Assembly: GCA_025642065.1 (NCBI GenBank)
Contig: JAODUP010000156.1
Location: forward strand, 817,001 to 881,000
Origin: Paralvinella palmiformis
Lineage: Eukaryota > Annelida > Polychaeta > Terebellida > Alvinellidae
Direction of reading: 5' to 3'
Length of the DNA: 64,000 bases
Shown: in pieces, positions 22,030 to 34,815 of the stretch
Layout: every line of letters begins with the position of its first letter
Numbering within the stretch: position 1 is the stretch's first letter
Notes under the pieces: model-generated
Told to the model about the DNA's origin: nothing
Seen by the model: only the letters and a program-made list of their open reading frames with translations
Databases searched by the model: none
Position numbers and translations under genes: made by a program

Positions 22030-24748
22030 TCATTTGTACACTGATGAATAATACTCTTCTTCTAATTCATAAAGGTCTGTAGCCATATCATCACGAAGAT
22101 TTAACAGTTTATTGTCCATTATATTTTGTTGCTGTCGCCAACTTGTTGTATTCTGTAGAATGGCTTCATTAACAGCACGAAAATCATTCAGAATCAGAAA
22201 TTGTTTGATGTCCGAAAATAATTTCATCAGTGACTCACCAGCTCTGACCTGGAAAGTGAAAATATAGATATAAAATAATTATATACAATACATGTCTATA
22301 TTATTTCATAACAACAAATGCTTTGATTTTTGTGTGTGCGTGTGTGATAACCTAAATGTTACATTCTATTTGGAGTTTCTTCCAAGTACTAACATAGACA
22401 AGATCAATAAGATATCATATACACTTAGGATAAAAGAATATAATAATTAATGAATATATATATATATAGAGAGAGAGATAAATAGATAAAGAAAGATAGA
22501 CAGATAGAAATATTTCAGAATTAGTATTGTTAAAAGCTGATGATAAGATGGGTTAGCACTTGATTAAAGTACATATTTTGGTTATTAAATATATTTGGTT
22601 TAAAATTTAGCACTTTTAATTACCATTCAGTTGTGAACGAGGCATCAATTTTAACAGCAAGATAATTGAAGTTTGCAGATTTGTTTTGGGAGATACCTCA
22701 TGGAGTTATTAATGTGTTAACAATAATACTTTTCCTGACTCGATGCTTCAGCTTAGAATGTTTTAACTGAATCACCAGTTAATCGTTTAGGTAAATAAAT
22801 ATATTATTAATAGGAAAGATTAAGAAATACATACAGATAGAAATACCTCTTGGTTGGGACAGTGTGCTAAAAGCCAATAGAAAAGATGGGCTCGTGCTTA
22901 TTCGGGGCGGATATTTTTGGTAAGTTTCAGCTATTAAATATCTAGATTTATAATTTTGAAAACGTTATGAACTCTGAATTATCACTCACGAATGGAAAGA
23001 GGTAGCATTATTAAACAACAAGATAATTAAGCTTTGCATTGTGGCAGGGTGCCCATCAGACTGATAAAGTTCATGCTGCCTGAATATTCAGGTATTTATA
23101 AATAGTTGAATAAATAAAACTCTTGTTCGATGTCTTCGATTTCGATGTTTTCTGCTGATTGGCTATTTTCTTATTGATTAAATCTTGATTTTTTTAGAGA
23201 ACTTTTACTACTTAGTCATCAGAAAATCAATACCAACGAATAATAATCTCAGCACAAGTAACTAAGCTGGACTGTAATACAATGAGACTCGGAAGATTAT
23301 TTCTAGGATTTGTCACTGGTTCCGTCTCAATTGATCATTGAAGCATGAAGAAATGATAAGAGATCTATAACACTCACATATTATTTAACAGTTAACTACG
23401 TGTTTCATGGTTATACAGATGGGATTAGTGATGTTGATATGATGTGCTACGCCATGATGGAGCACGAAAATTGTAAATTACTCATCGTATACTCACAATA
23501 TTAGCAGCTCTAACTTCCATTTCAAACTGGTCTTGTTCGGATTTTGTTGGTCGACTAACCTGAGATTCCTCTTCCACCTAAAAACACAGTAACTCTGTAC
23601 CAAGGAGCACTTGAGGAGAGTATATGAACAGAAGATATGCCTCTTGTTGTGAGGCACACTCATAGTCATACCTAATACATGATCACTCACTCCTTATATA
23701 TCTCGGATATCATTCACTTGATATTATTACAATTTATATGTATTTAGTTTAGTTAGTAATTTGTTGTATCAATTTATTCAACTATACGAAGAACTAACAC
23801 AGTAGTGGCCCTTCTCCATTGCAAGGGGGTATGGGGCTCTCCCCTGAAAAAAGTACTGGAAATGGAGTATTTGGTGCATTCTAGGCCACCTTTTTGGCAA
23901 AACCAAAGTAGCTGACTGATTTTCTGACGTCAGCTGCTATTGAAAAGGCTGTAACTCTATTATGAAAAAAATATCATACATAACGAACTAGACATGGGGC
24001 AGAAGTACTTGGTACTCATGTACATTTTTTAAGTACTCATACTTCAGGGCCATGTATGCATCCTCATACTCATCAGCTCCATTCAAAAGGCTATTTAACA
24101 TAACAGGAAGGGTTGTTCAGCCCTGAATGTTGCCGTTTAAATGATTCTATGTTTGAATGACTTACATTCATCCAATGCAATATCAACTAGACGGTAATGA
24201 TCCGAGTGAAATTATATATTGACGGATTTGAAATAAAGAAATTTTTGTATTCAGTTGTGTTGATTTATATAAATGATATCGATTAATAATGTTTAAGTAC
24301 ACTAGTATGCTATTATTTAATATTTAAAAGTGTACTCATACTTGTACTCACGAAAATGTACACACTCATATTCACGTTTTAGCAATGTACTTATAGTAGT
24401 TATACTCATACACCAACGATGTACGCATACTTGTACTCATGAATATGTACTTGATGTCTATTATGTACCATAAAAAAATCTTCATACACAATTTTAATAA
24501 TGTCTGTTGATAAAAGAACAGAAATATAACAGAAACTAAATTAAAACACACACACACAGTAACCGTGTAGTTTAAGAAAGACGCCTTTAAAAGCAAATTA
24601 ATGCAGAGACACAATAATTTACCTTCACCAGTTTCATAATTTCCATGTAGTTATCAACCATCCCCTTGATGTCGTCTTTGAGACGTTTCTGATATGACCT
24701 CAGCTGCGCATCTTTTGTCTGTGAGATTGTCCGTTGTTGTTTCGACAT
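22030..24748 (-). CDS. MED22: Mediator complex subunit 22 (Surfeit locus protein 5), three coding exons
   Basis: Subunit of the Mediator head module, which links activators to RNA polymerase II. On the minus strand the coding exons are 24748-24623 (42 codons), 23577-23497 (27 codons) and 22248-22030 (72 codons plus stop), all in phase 0, giving 141 residues. Exon 1 has the conserved [20 protein letters not shown], exon 2 [20 protein letters not shown], exon 3 the family core [20 protein letters not shown] and [19 protein letters not shown]. The length equals the short human isoform (about 140) rather than the 200-residue one. A strong acceptor just upstream of the ATG (AG at 24787-24788 in plus numbering) shows a further 5' non-coding exon. 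The gene is convergent with FBXO22 and divergent from RPL7A. Confidence 0.95.
22249..23496 (-). other. MED22 intron 2 with two diverged copies of a dispersed repeat
   Basis: 22490-22690 and 22830-23045 share a diverged pattern: AGATAGAAATA, then AAAAGATGGG or TAAGATGGG, TTATTAAATAT, and ACAAGATAATTAAG or GCAAGATAATTGAAG. I cannot name the element. A short TA/GA microsatellite at 22456-22478 precedes the first copy. Confidence 0.45.
24000..24440. repeat. Degenerate TACTCATACTTGTACTCA-type repeats
   Basis: Units such as GTACTCATACTT, TGTACTCACGAAAATGTAC and ATGTACGCATACTTGTACTC recur irregularly in MED22 intron 1, within about 430 bases. No coding content. Confidence 0.5.
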
Positions 24749-24786
24749 GGTTCCAGTTCGATCTCGTCCAGGACAGATTGTGGAAA
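24749..24786 (-). other. MED22 5' untranslated part of the first coding exon
   Basis: Between the splice acceptor at 24787-24788 (minus-strand reading: a long T-rich tract, then ATTACTGACAG) and the ATG at 24748. It implies that transcription starts further upstream, at higher coordinates. Confidence 0.7.
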
Positions 24787-25689
24787 CTGTCAGTAATGTA
24801 AAAAGAAAAAAACAATACAGTAAGGTAACAGCGTAAAATAGTAATGCATCACGTCAGCAGGAGTAACTTTTAAACAGTCATGTATCTCGGATGATTCAGA
24901 CATAGTCAACAAGGCTTATTGATAATGTGGCCGGCTAAATATCTATAGCACTCGGGTTCAAACCAAGATTGGGCTGTGTCAATTTCTTATTTTGTCGCTT
25001 TGTCTTTGGAGGTTAATCCGACCATAAAACCGCATAATATAAATATTACCATAGTGGAACAGGAACTTCGACACCATATTATATACTGCGGCGTGCAGAC
25101 TAAATCTCACAAGACAAAAGCTCGCATCCTTAATGAAAAACAAACAATATACCACAACTATTTATTTAAGTTTTTCTTGTATGTAAACGCAAACAGTAGA
25201 TCACACTAGAAATATCATATATGTGATTTTGTGTATGTCAAGTGTGTTGTGTATTATGGATACTGTTTGTACTTGTGTATCATTCTGGAGGTGTGACAAG
25301 TGTGAAACATTTCCCAAAGGGGGGGGGGATCAAGACTTGAAAGTTAAATCAGTAATATACTAGTAAAGGAATTACAGTATAGTGTCTGGCACCAGAGATT
25401 TTTGTGGTCGTGATTGAGGACTGGCCACAATATAAGACAACTTAAATTTAGCTTCATTGAATGATAATAATATACAAATACATCCCATTGTAATACACGA
25501 TATATGTGTACAGATTGATAGAAATTATTTAACCTTATTTTTTTAAGAATGAGATGATGGTGGTCTACTTTGTTGTTTGAGTGGATGAAGGATCACATTC
25601 TGCGTGTCAGGTTCTAATGTAATTGTTGTGTCATAGTTTTTAGTAAATCCTCTATTCAAGAAAAGAGCAGTGATGAGGTGGCTTAGGAC

Positions 25690-26115
25690 GGGTGTCATCT
25701 TCACTTATTAATGCATGGGAAACCTGACCTCAGAAAACAAGCGGTTGTCATGGATGACTTAACATCTTTAATTGCAGAACTGATCCACTGATCAGCACCC
25801 GGAACAGTCACAGTTTTGCTACATTCTTTTCCGGTAGTGCTGCTTGAACGTTTTGATGATTTCCTGATCAAGCGGCTGTAATTCAGATGTTGTGTTCAGA
25901 GGCAGGAAGACAAACATCACACAAAGATCTATAGGATGATCGGGGCCATTGTACACGAATAGGAGAACATTACAGTCCTGGCATTTCATCATCTCCTCGA
26001 ATGCAGTTAGCCCACTCCCTGTATAACTGGTAATTCATCCGTGCCTTTTTGTTGGCCTTCCAGGTGACTGGTAAACTCAGTTGCATGTTAATGCTCTTGA
26101 AACATCTTGGTTTGG
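25690..26115 (-). pseudogene. Tigger/pogo-type DDE transposase remnant
   Basis: Read on the minus strand with frame changes, the segment gives LFVYNGPDHPIDLC, then FVFLPLNTTSELQPLDQEII and KTFKQHYRKR. This is the conserved end of the DDE/D domain in pogo/Tigger and jerky-like transposases (LPPNTTSLLQPLDQGVI...). A later part reads WISSAIKDVKSSMTTACF. Stops and frameshifts make it non-functional. Terminal inverted repeats were not found. Confidence 0.75.
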
Positions 26116-26496
26116 TGGCCAATTTTTGGGGCTACACATGTAATTAAATAACAATCAATGAACACCAAAATTTTATTCGAACTGTTTGGTAGAACTGTTA
26201 GAAACACATGTAATGTGGTGAGGCATACTTATAATCACAAGCAACTTATCTAATTCAACATCTTCTATGATCATCAATCAAATTGTGTATGTGTGTTTGC
26301 CGTAAGTCTCATCAGAAATTAGTATCCTCACATGTGAATTACTGCAGCCAGGAAAAAATGGTGATTGACCATTTGGGATCAGTGTTGTATGCTGATTGGC
26401 CATTATTGAGGGCTTCAATTGACATTTGGGACAACATGTGCTGGCCATAATACAGACTAGAGGTAGTTGAGGCATGACCACTATTTGTAACATAAT

Positions 26497-27340
26497 TATA
26501 ATAATAATACTAATTACAAAACTTCTTTTGCGCCGATATCCTCCAAAAGAATTTTGGCTGCTAAAGAAAGCATGGAAAAGAGATATCAATGTTCCCCAGA
26601 AGAAAGAGTTTGATAGGCAATAGCGCAGTGAAGAGATTTCAGAAGTGGGATAGAATGGGAAAACCAAGAAGACGATGTGACAACCTTAGCTAAGCAGTTC
26701 TGAACAAACTGAAGTTTTAGCATATCCTTAGATGCGATGTTATAAAGAAGAGAGTTGCAGTAATCAAGCCAACTAGTAATGGGTGCTGTAGCAATGGTTT
26801 AGGCAACTGAAAGAGAATTATAGTGACGAATACATCGAAGGTCACGAATATGATAGAAGCAGGAGCGACATGTCAGAGAAATATGTTTTCTGAAATTAAA
26901 ATCACTATCAGATGTAACACCAATATTACGTACTGTGTCTGATGGTGTGATGCTATGACTAAGGATGGGCATAGGGAAGAAACGAGTAAGTTTCCTGCGT
27001 TGTCTGGATGTACCTATAATGATGAAATCTGTTTTGTTGGCATTGATCCGAAGCTTGTACACTTGGGTGTCATCTGCATATAAATGATGGTCTAATTTGC
27101 GGCTGTGAATAAGAGAGCTTAGTGGTGTGGTATACGGAGTAAACAATAGTGGTCCAAGAACCGAGTCTTGGGGAACTACGTGACCTGCGTGGTGAGCCAC
27201 CAGCAAAGCGTGTACGATGCCACACCCACAAACTCCAGTCAAGACTGCACAAATTGTGCACTAACAGGCGTGACAAAAGCAAGACTGTCCCAGACGTACT
27301 TAAGGGCATCGGCCATTGTGTAAAATTTAAGTAAATCAAG
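26497..27340 (-). pseudogene. CR1-like non-LTR retrotransposon remnant, family 1
   Basis: The minus strand encodes [20 protein letters not shown] and [12 protein letters not shown] with the catalytic YADD. The frame then jumps to [11 protein letters not shown], with the usual ~50 residues between missing, and goes on to [19 protein letters not shown]. Downstream, with frame shifts, come the remains of DYCNSLLYNI and KSLHCAIAYQTLSSGE. It ends in ATTATTATAATTATG-like tail sequence at about 26497. Similar 3' ends are at 35528, 58337 and 58960. Confidence 0.8.
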
Positions 27341-27407
27341 CAGTTTTATATGTCAACAGTAATGAAAATTATTGTTGTAAAGTTTAATAAACAAATACTA
27401 ATTCGTT

Positions 27408-27487
27408 GAGTGGGGAATTGTCCGAGTGGGGAATTGTCCGAGTGGGGACTTGTCTGAGTGGGGAATTGTCCATGTGGGGAACTGTCC
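27408..27487. repeat. 16-bp tandem repeat, five copies
   Basis: Unit GAGTGGGGAATTGTCC, five copies with a few substitutions in the last three. It lies between the two LINE remnants. Confidence 0.9.
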
Positions 27488-29130
27488 ATTTACGAGAATT
27501 TAGATACAGTAGACACACTCAAACGTCATTTTGAATGTACTGATTGGGACATATTTGTCAATTCCTATAAATCAATTAAAGAACTCATAGCTATAGTATG
27601 TGAATACGTGAACTTTTGTGAACAAAATCCGATGAGAAAAACTGAAATATTTTCCAAATAGCAAACAACAAGTTGCAAAAGAATTAAAGGATAAATTAGT
27701 ACAAAAGGGGAAGTTTCTTCAGTCCCGCAATAGGATAGAACTAAAAATCCTCCAGAATCAACTAGATAGGTCAATCAGGACCAGTAGGAATGTGTATAGA
27801 AGACCAGGCTTGAAGAGAAATTAGACAGTGAGAACTGGATATAAATAGAAACCCAGTATAATATCATCAAAGGATTAATCTGCGAGATTTGCCTCATGAA
27901 AGCATTGAACATCTGAAGAGAACATTAACCCAGAGATGAAAAGTTTTCATTGAAATTTTTTGTTTGTGGAAAAGCTATTCGCAGGTTTGAATGTCAGGAA
28001 AACATCAGGGCCAGATAACATCTCCTCCAATCCTGACCATCTGCCCATGTCAACCCACTCGAGTAAATAAGAACCCATTTAAAATCTGTACGAGAACTAA
28101 CATTTCATCTATCTGAAAAACTGCTACCATTATTCCAGCGCCGAAGAATGCCATACATGATATAGCAAAAGAACTCAATGGCTTCAGGTCTGTTGCTTAG
28201 AAAATTGTATTGAATCCAATCCCTTTGTAATCTGATTTGAAATGGGATGATTATTAATATGCATACAATACAGGAAAATGTAGAGAAGATGCTATTATTA
28301 CAAGTGCAAACAATGTCATAAAACATTTAAAGAAAAAAATCCTCTCACGTAAGAATCGTGTTCGTTGATTTCAGTTCAGCATTCTAAATTATCAAACTGA
28401 ATATTAATAACAGCTCTTAATTTACTTTGAAGTATCGTCATCATCATCATCATCATCATCATCATGCTAATTCATTATTGACTCTTTTACTGATAGAAAG
28501 CAACGTGATACATTTGGTAATATTCCATTTGGCATAATTACACTGAATACTCATTCTCTATGCGGTTGCTTCTTTTAATTTTATCTACGTCTATTTTTAT
28601 TTATATACACAAGTAACAAATCTACTAAAATTTTCGCATGAAAACATTAGTATATTAAAATATGCACGTGATACCGTTATTATTGGTCTAATCGTAAACA
28701 GCGATATTATGAACGGTCAAAAATAGGTATCTGATGTTGTCTGACGATGTAATTCTCAGAGCCTAATCTTGAATGTAAAGAAAACAAATCATATGCAGTA
28801 CTAATGAATATACAGGGATGTGATGTAGAGATATGTAATAAATTTAAATACCTTGGTCTTCTTAGTTATTACTGATGATCAACTACCTTGGTCTTCCCAC
28901 TCTGACCTGCTAGTATCCAAATGTAACTGAAACTGTTCTTCTTGGCATTGCTGAATCATTTAATATTAATACTACCATATCGCTTTGCTTCTACACATCA
29001 CTGACATAAAAAAAGTGTATAATCGCATTAACTGGCAGAATTCCCCGACCAAACAAAAGCCAAGTAGAGTAAATAGAATTTGTACTCAAGCTTCTAAAGT
29101 AGTGAGTCTCTCCGTATCGAATAGTGGTGA
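27484..29130 (+). pseudogene. Decayed jockey-like non-LTR retrotransposon
   Basis: Plus-strand reading starts with FECTDWDIFVNSYKSIKELI and VCEYVNFCEQNP (27500-27630), which resembles the linker between endonuclease and reverse transcriptase in jockey-like elements. Near 28360 it gives VRIVFVDFSSAF, the reverse transcriptase motif A. At 28770-28860 it gives LNVKKTNHMQ and CDVEICNKFKYLGLL, from the segment after the active site. Stops and frameshifts occur throughout. Orientation is opposite to the neighbouring remnant at 26.5-27.3 kb. Confidence 0.7.
28436..28464. repeat. (ATC)n microsatellite
   Basis: Nine ATC units inside the decayed LINE. Confidence 0.85.
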
Positions 29131-29571
29131 CTTGTAGGCTGGGTTAACAGCCACCCCTAGGGGCGCTGATTTGACAGCCTGATGGATCAACAACACTGAA
29201 AACACCAGTTACTCGCAATTATCAAAATTTGTTTGCGATTGACTGTTGTTTTTGGATGGAATACCATTTAGGCTAATAGACAATGTACTTCCTTTTCGTT
29301 TTAAGTGCACGTCATTGATGTTAACGGGCGATTAATAATTGTAAACAAACACAGTTGTCCGCCATCTCCCATACATACTTTCCATTAAAAACATGGACGC
29401 AGGAATATTCATGTTTTTCCACGAAACCTACAATCACGCGATGGCCACAAAATGATAAATAAATTAAAATCATACAATACTCAACAGATATATGTGGAGC
29501 CAATCCAGTAAGAAAAAAGGTAGATATCTGCCTATATATTTTGTATTAAATCATAGGATTTGTATGTTTTC

Positions 29572-29745
29572 AGTCTCTTGTTGGCCAACCTGACGGGTAT
29601 TGTGAAAATGGTGCTGTGCCAAGTGAACAGTTGGAAAACTACCCGAACTGGAAGCCATTAGACATACAAATTAAAAACAAAGAGAATATCCAAGATATCT
29701 ACATTTGTATCAGAATGTATACCAACACATCAGATTACATCTAGT
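29572..29745 (+). other. Exon-like open stretch of unknown origin
   Basis: After a TTTTCAG acceptor-like site, an open frame of 56 codons begins SLVGQPDGYCENGAVPSEQL and ends at a TAG. It has balanced codon use and few low-complexity residues. I do not recognise the family and see no partner exon. It could be a transposon remnant or an exon of an unplaced gene. Confidence 0.3.
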
Positions 29746-30335
29746 TACGTGCAATTGTGGGACAAAACAGCTGTAGGAGCACCAAAGCATCCACGGGTCA
29801 AGGGATATACCTACCTATGGATGGTTTTAATAGATTTGAGGCCTTCTATTGAAACTTTGATGTATTACAGCAGAGATTGGCCAAATAAGGTCATTAGCAA
29901 CAAAGTACACATGCATATGAATGCAGGCATCTGTGATTGGGCAGAAATTTGTTCAAACAAGGCTACAAAGTGACCTGATACCTAATCCATATAATGATAT
30001 ATACATTGCCGGGTTTCTGCTGCTATATAATCAGTGAGGTGGCCCAGCCCACCTATGCTGAAATCGCCATCTCATTGCTATTTTGACAACACAATATTTT
30101 TATATTACAACATTTCATCATCAGCAAGCAGTATAAAATGATGCGACAAAATCACTTACATTTCTGCAACATTGCGCATTTAGCAACAATGTATTTTAAG
30201 CTATGACTACAAATGGCATTAACCAAAAACATTACCTCAAAATCACAGAAAAATAATAAAATTATAGTATTGCTGCGTATCGATGTGAATGCGGCAACTT
30301 TGTAAAAAAGGGATGGGGGAATCCAGAATATGAAG

Positions 30336-30524
30336 TCAGGGGCAGGTGTTTCCCGAACAATTTGGCAGGATTTTAGCTTCTCTGGTCAACCCAAAATATT
30401 GTTGGAATTTCTCCCCATCAAATAGCTCCCTTGCCAGATCAAGTGTTTCACCACTTGGTGAACAGGTGGCAGCACCGTTTTCGTGATTTCTGGGGTGTAT
30501 AAACAAGCAGCCGCTGATGATCAC
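30336..30524 (-). other. Short open frame, unknown
   Basis: 62 codons containing SPSGETLDLARELFDGEKFQ and QYFGLTREAKILP. The composition looks protein-like, but no domain is recognised and no flanking exon was identified. Confidence 0.2.
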
Positions 30525-32911
30525 CCATAAGCTGGCACTGCAGGGAAATCAGAGCTCAACAAAACTTTCTTCTTTCTCGTTCAAATCAATTTGACACCAT
30601 TTATGTAAGTACACAAGTTAAGCAATAGAATGTGCTAAACAAATTAATTATGTCTAGAGAAAAATTAATTTTATATGCCCCGGAACACGATCATGACAGC
30701 AAAGGCCATGTCTGACTTTGCCTTTTTCTCGTTTTGTTTACATTTTTCTGTGGATGTTTGAGCCATCGGATGGTTAGATTCAGATAATTAAATACACATT
30801 TTCTGAATAAATCAGGTCAGCCCTTGCCATTCCAGACATAGATAAAATGTTCCTTGCTGTTTATTTAATCATAATTCTTGTTTGAAGTTTGGTCTTTTTT
30901 CACACAAAAAGTTGACCGGCCGCTTGAACACGTGGGATTAGGTCACGTAGCTCAGAGCACATATTTCACCCAGGAGCATCTCGTCATTAGAATGTTAAAT
31001 CTACCAAGTGATATCTTACATAGCGCAGTTTTTGGATCATAAGATCATCTAGAGGCGGTGAATCACGAAAAGCAGATGCTGATACATCAGTTTGTTATGC
31101 TTCTTATCCATTCAAAATCATGAAAAATACATTTAATACTTATATTTAAGCAGTGTGTATGCAATTCTGTTAACTTCTTCCTTGATCATACACAAAACAA
31201 AGCAAAATTAAGCTGGACAAGTCACTTGTTTAATTGGACCTCCACAATCGATATGACTGTAACTTATGACCCTGACAGTACTGTGATATGGTGTACACCC
31301 CGGAAATTGGATCAGCGCTACCTGGCTAGTTAAATTAGGTATTTGGCAAGGGAACAAGTTGTTCCTTGACCAGATTATGGTATGCTTCTTGTTGAACTTA
31401 AAGCCAGTTCTTGTTTATGTTATGCACCCACCAGCATTGTTTTTTTGCTTATTATATTTTTTAATTGCATAAATGTACCGCCTTGCACTCCTTTTTAACC
31501 AGGGAAACACTGCACTGTTTTCACATCACTATATACATATAGCATTTAGAGTCTATACCAAAAACTTGCTCAGACCTAGTCTATAACACTGGTTTATAGA
31601 GTGATAATGGTGCATGCATAAAAATAAAATGTGCTGAATGCTAGGGCATTTTTATTCTTATAGTGCCTGTATTCTAATGTTTGGAGCACAGTTCAAGATT
31701 TGACCACCAGGGGAAAAAAACCTGCTCGAAATTGTATCACTGGACTGGTGCACCCATTTCTAACTATATCTGGCATTTGATCACAGATCAGCTACATAAA
31801 AAATTCTATATCTTATTTATACAATTTTTAAATGTTTTAATACAGATATTATGAATAATATTAAATAACTAACTGTAAAGTTCCATCAAAAAAATTCCAA
31901 CCATTAATAAATTCACTGTTTTTCAGTATAATGTTTTAACAATTAGTAAATTATTTTAAAAGTTGCTTGGTTTTTGGAATGATCATTATCAAAATTATTT
32001 TGGTCATCATAATGATCAAATAATTAGACTCTATAGATCTAATCATTAAATAAATTATTATAATTTATAATAATTATAATATTTAAAATTATCAGACATA
32101 ATAGTAATTATCATGATCGTTATGCCTTATCATCATGATATGCCTTTATCATATATATACATGATTATGATATGGCCCTTATCAGGCTTATGGGTTGATT
32201 ACTAGATCTAGATAATTACTGATAACTTGATAATCATAATTGATTAATATTTAAACGTAAATGATAAATCGGTTGTTTGTTCACAAAAATCCTTACCTTA
32301 TAATTTTTACACTAAACATACATTAAACATACAGCATCTTTAGTGTCTAGATCTAGCTATAGATTTAGATCTAGACTTCTAGATCTAGATTCTAGAACAC
32401 TGTGTGAATGCATCAAATCATCCTAATATCACTCAGAGTAAAACTGGATAAACTATTTACCATAATAAACTGTGATGACGCGTGATCAACTGAAAATGAC
32501 TAAAACCACCTTTATTAAACACGACTTGGTTTAGGGAAGGCTAAGTGTGCCGTACAACTGTCTGATCCCAGACAACGTGTATATACGCTCTCTGCTGATA
32601 CTACACACATTTTATGCTATACATCCAGATCTGATTTTTACTGAGTATGAATTACATAGTATAATAAATAGTATGTGCACTATAATTGAATAGTAAGTAA
32701 GTAATTTTATTCGATGATATATACAGTAGAATTATTACATTGTTTATCACATAATATTATTTACAAGCATATACCATCAGGCCAACAGACAAGTAAAAAG
32801 TTGTAACCTCCAAAATAAACACCAAACATGTAGAACATAATTGATTATACGAGGAGGAGCAGTGGAACAACATTATAATATGTATATAGAGAGTTAATTA
32901 ATGTACACACA

Positions 32912-32936
32912 CACACACACGCCACACACACGCGCG

Positions 32937-33020
<84 letters not shown>
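32912..33020. repeat. (AC)n(AT)n compound microsatellite
   Basis: About 40 bases of AC with CGCG interruptions, followed by about 65 bases of pure AT. Confidence 0.9.
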
Positions 33021-33022
<2 letters not shown>

Positions 33023-33069
33023 ATTAACGTATCAGTCACTTCAAAACATGTTCCTCCGGTAGTAAAGTA

Positions 33070-33345
33070 AAATTATTTAGATCATTCCTTTGCAATGCCT
33101 ATGGCTGTCATTTGTGGTCAAAGTATAAACAGTATTCGTATAAGTGTGTTATATTGGCCTTTAATAATACGTACAGAAAAAAATTATTTGGCATTCTAAT
33201 TAAGGGGGATCGAGAGTTGGTGTGTCTCCAATTTAATAATGATCCATTTGGGGTCCTGCTTCGCAAAAACGTTTATAGTTTTAAAACACGTTTAGGTGCT
33301 ACTAGCATTTTTACTATCATTCTAGCTTATGATATAATCTAGATG
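33070..33345 (+). pseudogene. C-terminal reverse transcriptase remnant (non-LTR)
   Basis: The frame reads CNAYGCHLWSKYKQYSYKCV, ILAFNNTYRKKLFGI and then FGVLLRKNVYSFKTRL. These are the recurring blocks in the tail of jockey/CR1-like polyproteins (LW..Y......AYNN.FR.LFG...LLRK..YSF..RL). The rest of the element is absent. Confidence 0.6.
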
Positions 33346-33554
33346 GGCGAATTGAAGATACTCAATTTTTAATTTTTTAAAATTTATGTGTATTATCTAC
33401 TTCACTATATGTATATGGAATTTTATATTCTGAAATAAATTGATTGAATATGTTGTTCTTTAAGATCAATCTATAAATTATCATATCTCGTCAAATGTAA
33501 CTCGAACATTTACAATCCGAAGTGTCTTCACGTACATGAGCCGATTTTTAAAAT

Positions 33555-33568
33555 TATTATTATTATTG

Positions 33569-33600
<32 letters not shown>
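33555..33600. repeat. (ATT)n microsatellite
   Basis: About fifteen ATT/GTT triplets. Confidence 0.85.
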
Positions 33601-34084
33601 GTACAAGAACAAATTGGAATTAATTATTTGGCCATAATCATTTATTTTGCTAGACAATATTCTAATATTAACAGCAGCAATATTGAATGACTAGGACAAT
33701 ATATACCACACATATGAACAAATGGGTTATTAATAGTAGTTTTTATATATGCTGTTATAAAAAGATTAAAATCTACATAATAGCTATAATTAAGTCTCAA
33801 TGCAAGACCCACCATGAAGATCCTGGTCACATCTACAATTAGTACATCATTGAAGAAACATTCCATAATTTCATCACGCAATTTGTTTTATCCTGTGTGT
33901 ATATTTTCACTGTAATTTTGGCGTGTCAGGCATAATATCTTTTACTATATCTACAGGTACATTATATGATATTATGTAAATTTACTGTGCAGCGTCGAAA
34001 CTATTGAGTATTTGTATTACGTTAATTAAGTGAACAAATGATCTTCATATTATTTAGTCCCCGTCACCAAATGAATTGTCTTTG

Positions 34085-34290
34085 AATGCCTATAGATCAA
34101 TTTATTTTAAAACGTGTTCGCCCAAACTTGTTGAACGCTTTCATGAAGTCTAAATAAATTATATCCATTTTTGCCCTTAATTGCATGGCCTGTATATGTC
34201 TGTAACAATTTAATTAAATCACTTTCATCACGTCGAGCACCTATAATCTCAGCACAGATATTACAATTATGTGGCAAACTGTGTACCTGC
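34085..34290 (-). pseudogene. Reverse transcriptase motif fragment (non-LTR)
   Basis: Minus-strand translation around 34100-34170 gives DIIYLDFMKAFNKFGRTRFK, close to the LINE reverse transcriptase motif A (YLDFSKAFDKV). Nothing else of the element could be recognised, so this rests on one motif. Confidence 0.45.
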
Positions 34291-34526
34291 TCTTTAATTC
34301 GTTAGCTTGGTGCCTGCATAACGTTAAATTTCACGATCCGATTGTCCGATTGATGAAACATTACACGGCTAGTATGATGTTCGGGCATGCGCAATAAAGT
34401 ATAACGAAGAGCACATCGTATTTTCTCACATTTCTTTATTATAGCATTTCTTATCGAACTCTGAGCATGTCTAAGATCTAGAGCCATGTTTATCGGCAAT
34501 TTAAAACAAGAATTTCGCTGATACCA

Positions 34527-34815
34527 ATGTATATGTTACATAATGTATATGTTACATAATGTATGTGTTATATAATGTATATATAACATAATGTATGTGT
34601 TATATAATGTATATGTTACATAATGTATATGTTACATAATGTATATGTTACATAATGTATGTGTTATATAATGTATATATAACATAATGTATGTGTTATA
34701 TAATGTATATGTTACATAATGTATATGTTACATAATGTATATGTAACATAATGTATGTGTTATATAATGTATATGTTATATAATGTATATGTTATATAAT
34801 GTATATGTTACATAT
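34527..34815. repeat. 16-bp minisatellite ATGTATATGTTACATA, about 18 copies
   Basis: Units of 16 bases with variants ATGTATGTGTTATATA and ATGTATATATAACATA. The unit is close to self-complementary (TATGTTACATA). Variant types recur in the same order, suggesting blocks of several units were duplicated together. Confidence 0.9.

Noticed and set aside
26278..26667. Minus-strand open frame of 129 codons.
   Set aside because: It crosses the 3' end of a LINE remnant and the flank of the Tigger remnant. A chance frame.
27408..27487. Possible CRISPR-like array (short regular repeats).
   Set aside because: The units are directly contiguous with no spacers, in a eukaryotic genome. A plain tandem repeat.
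29150..29172. CTCF-like CCACCCCTAGGGGCGCTG.
   Set aside because: The spacing of the GGGGCGC part is one base short of the CTCF core, so the match is poor.
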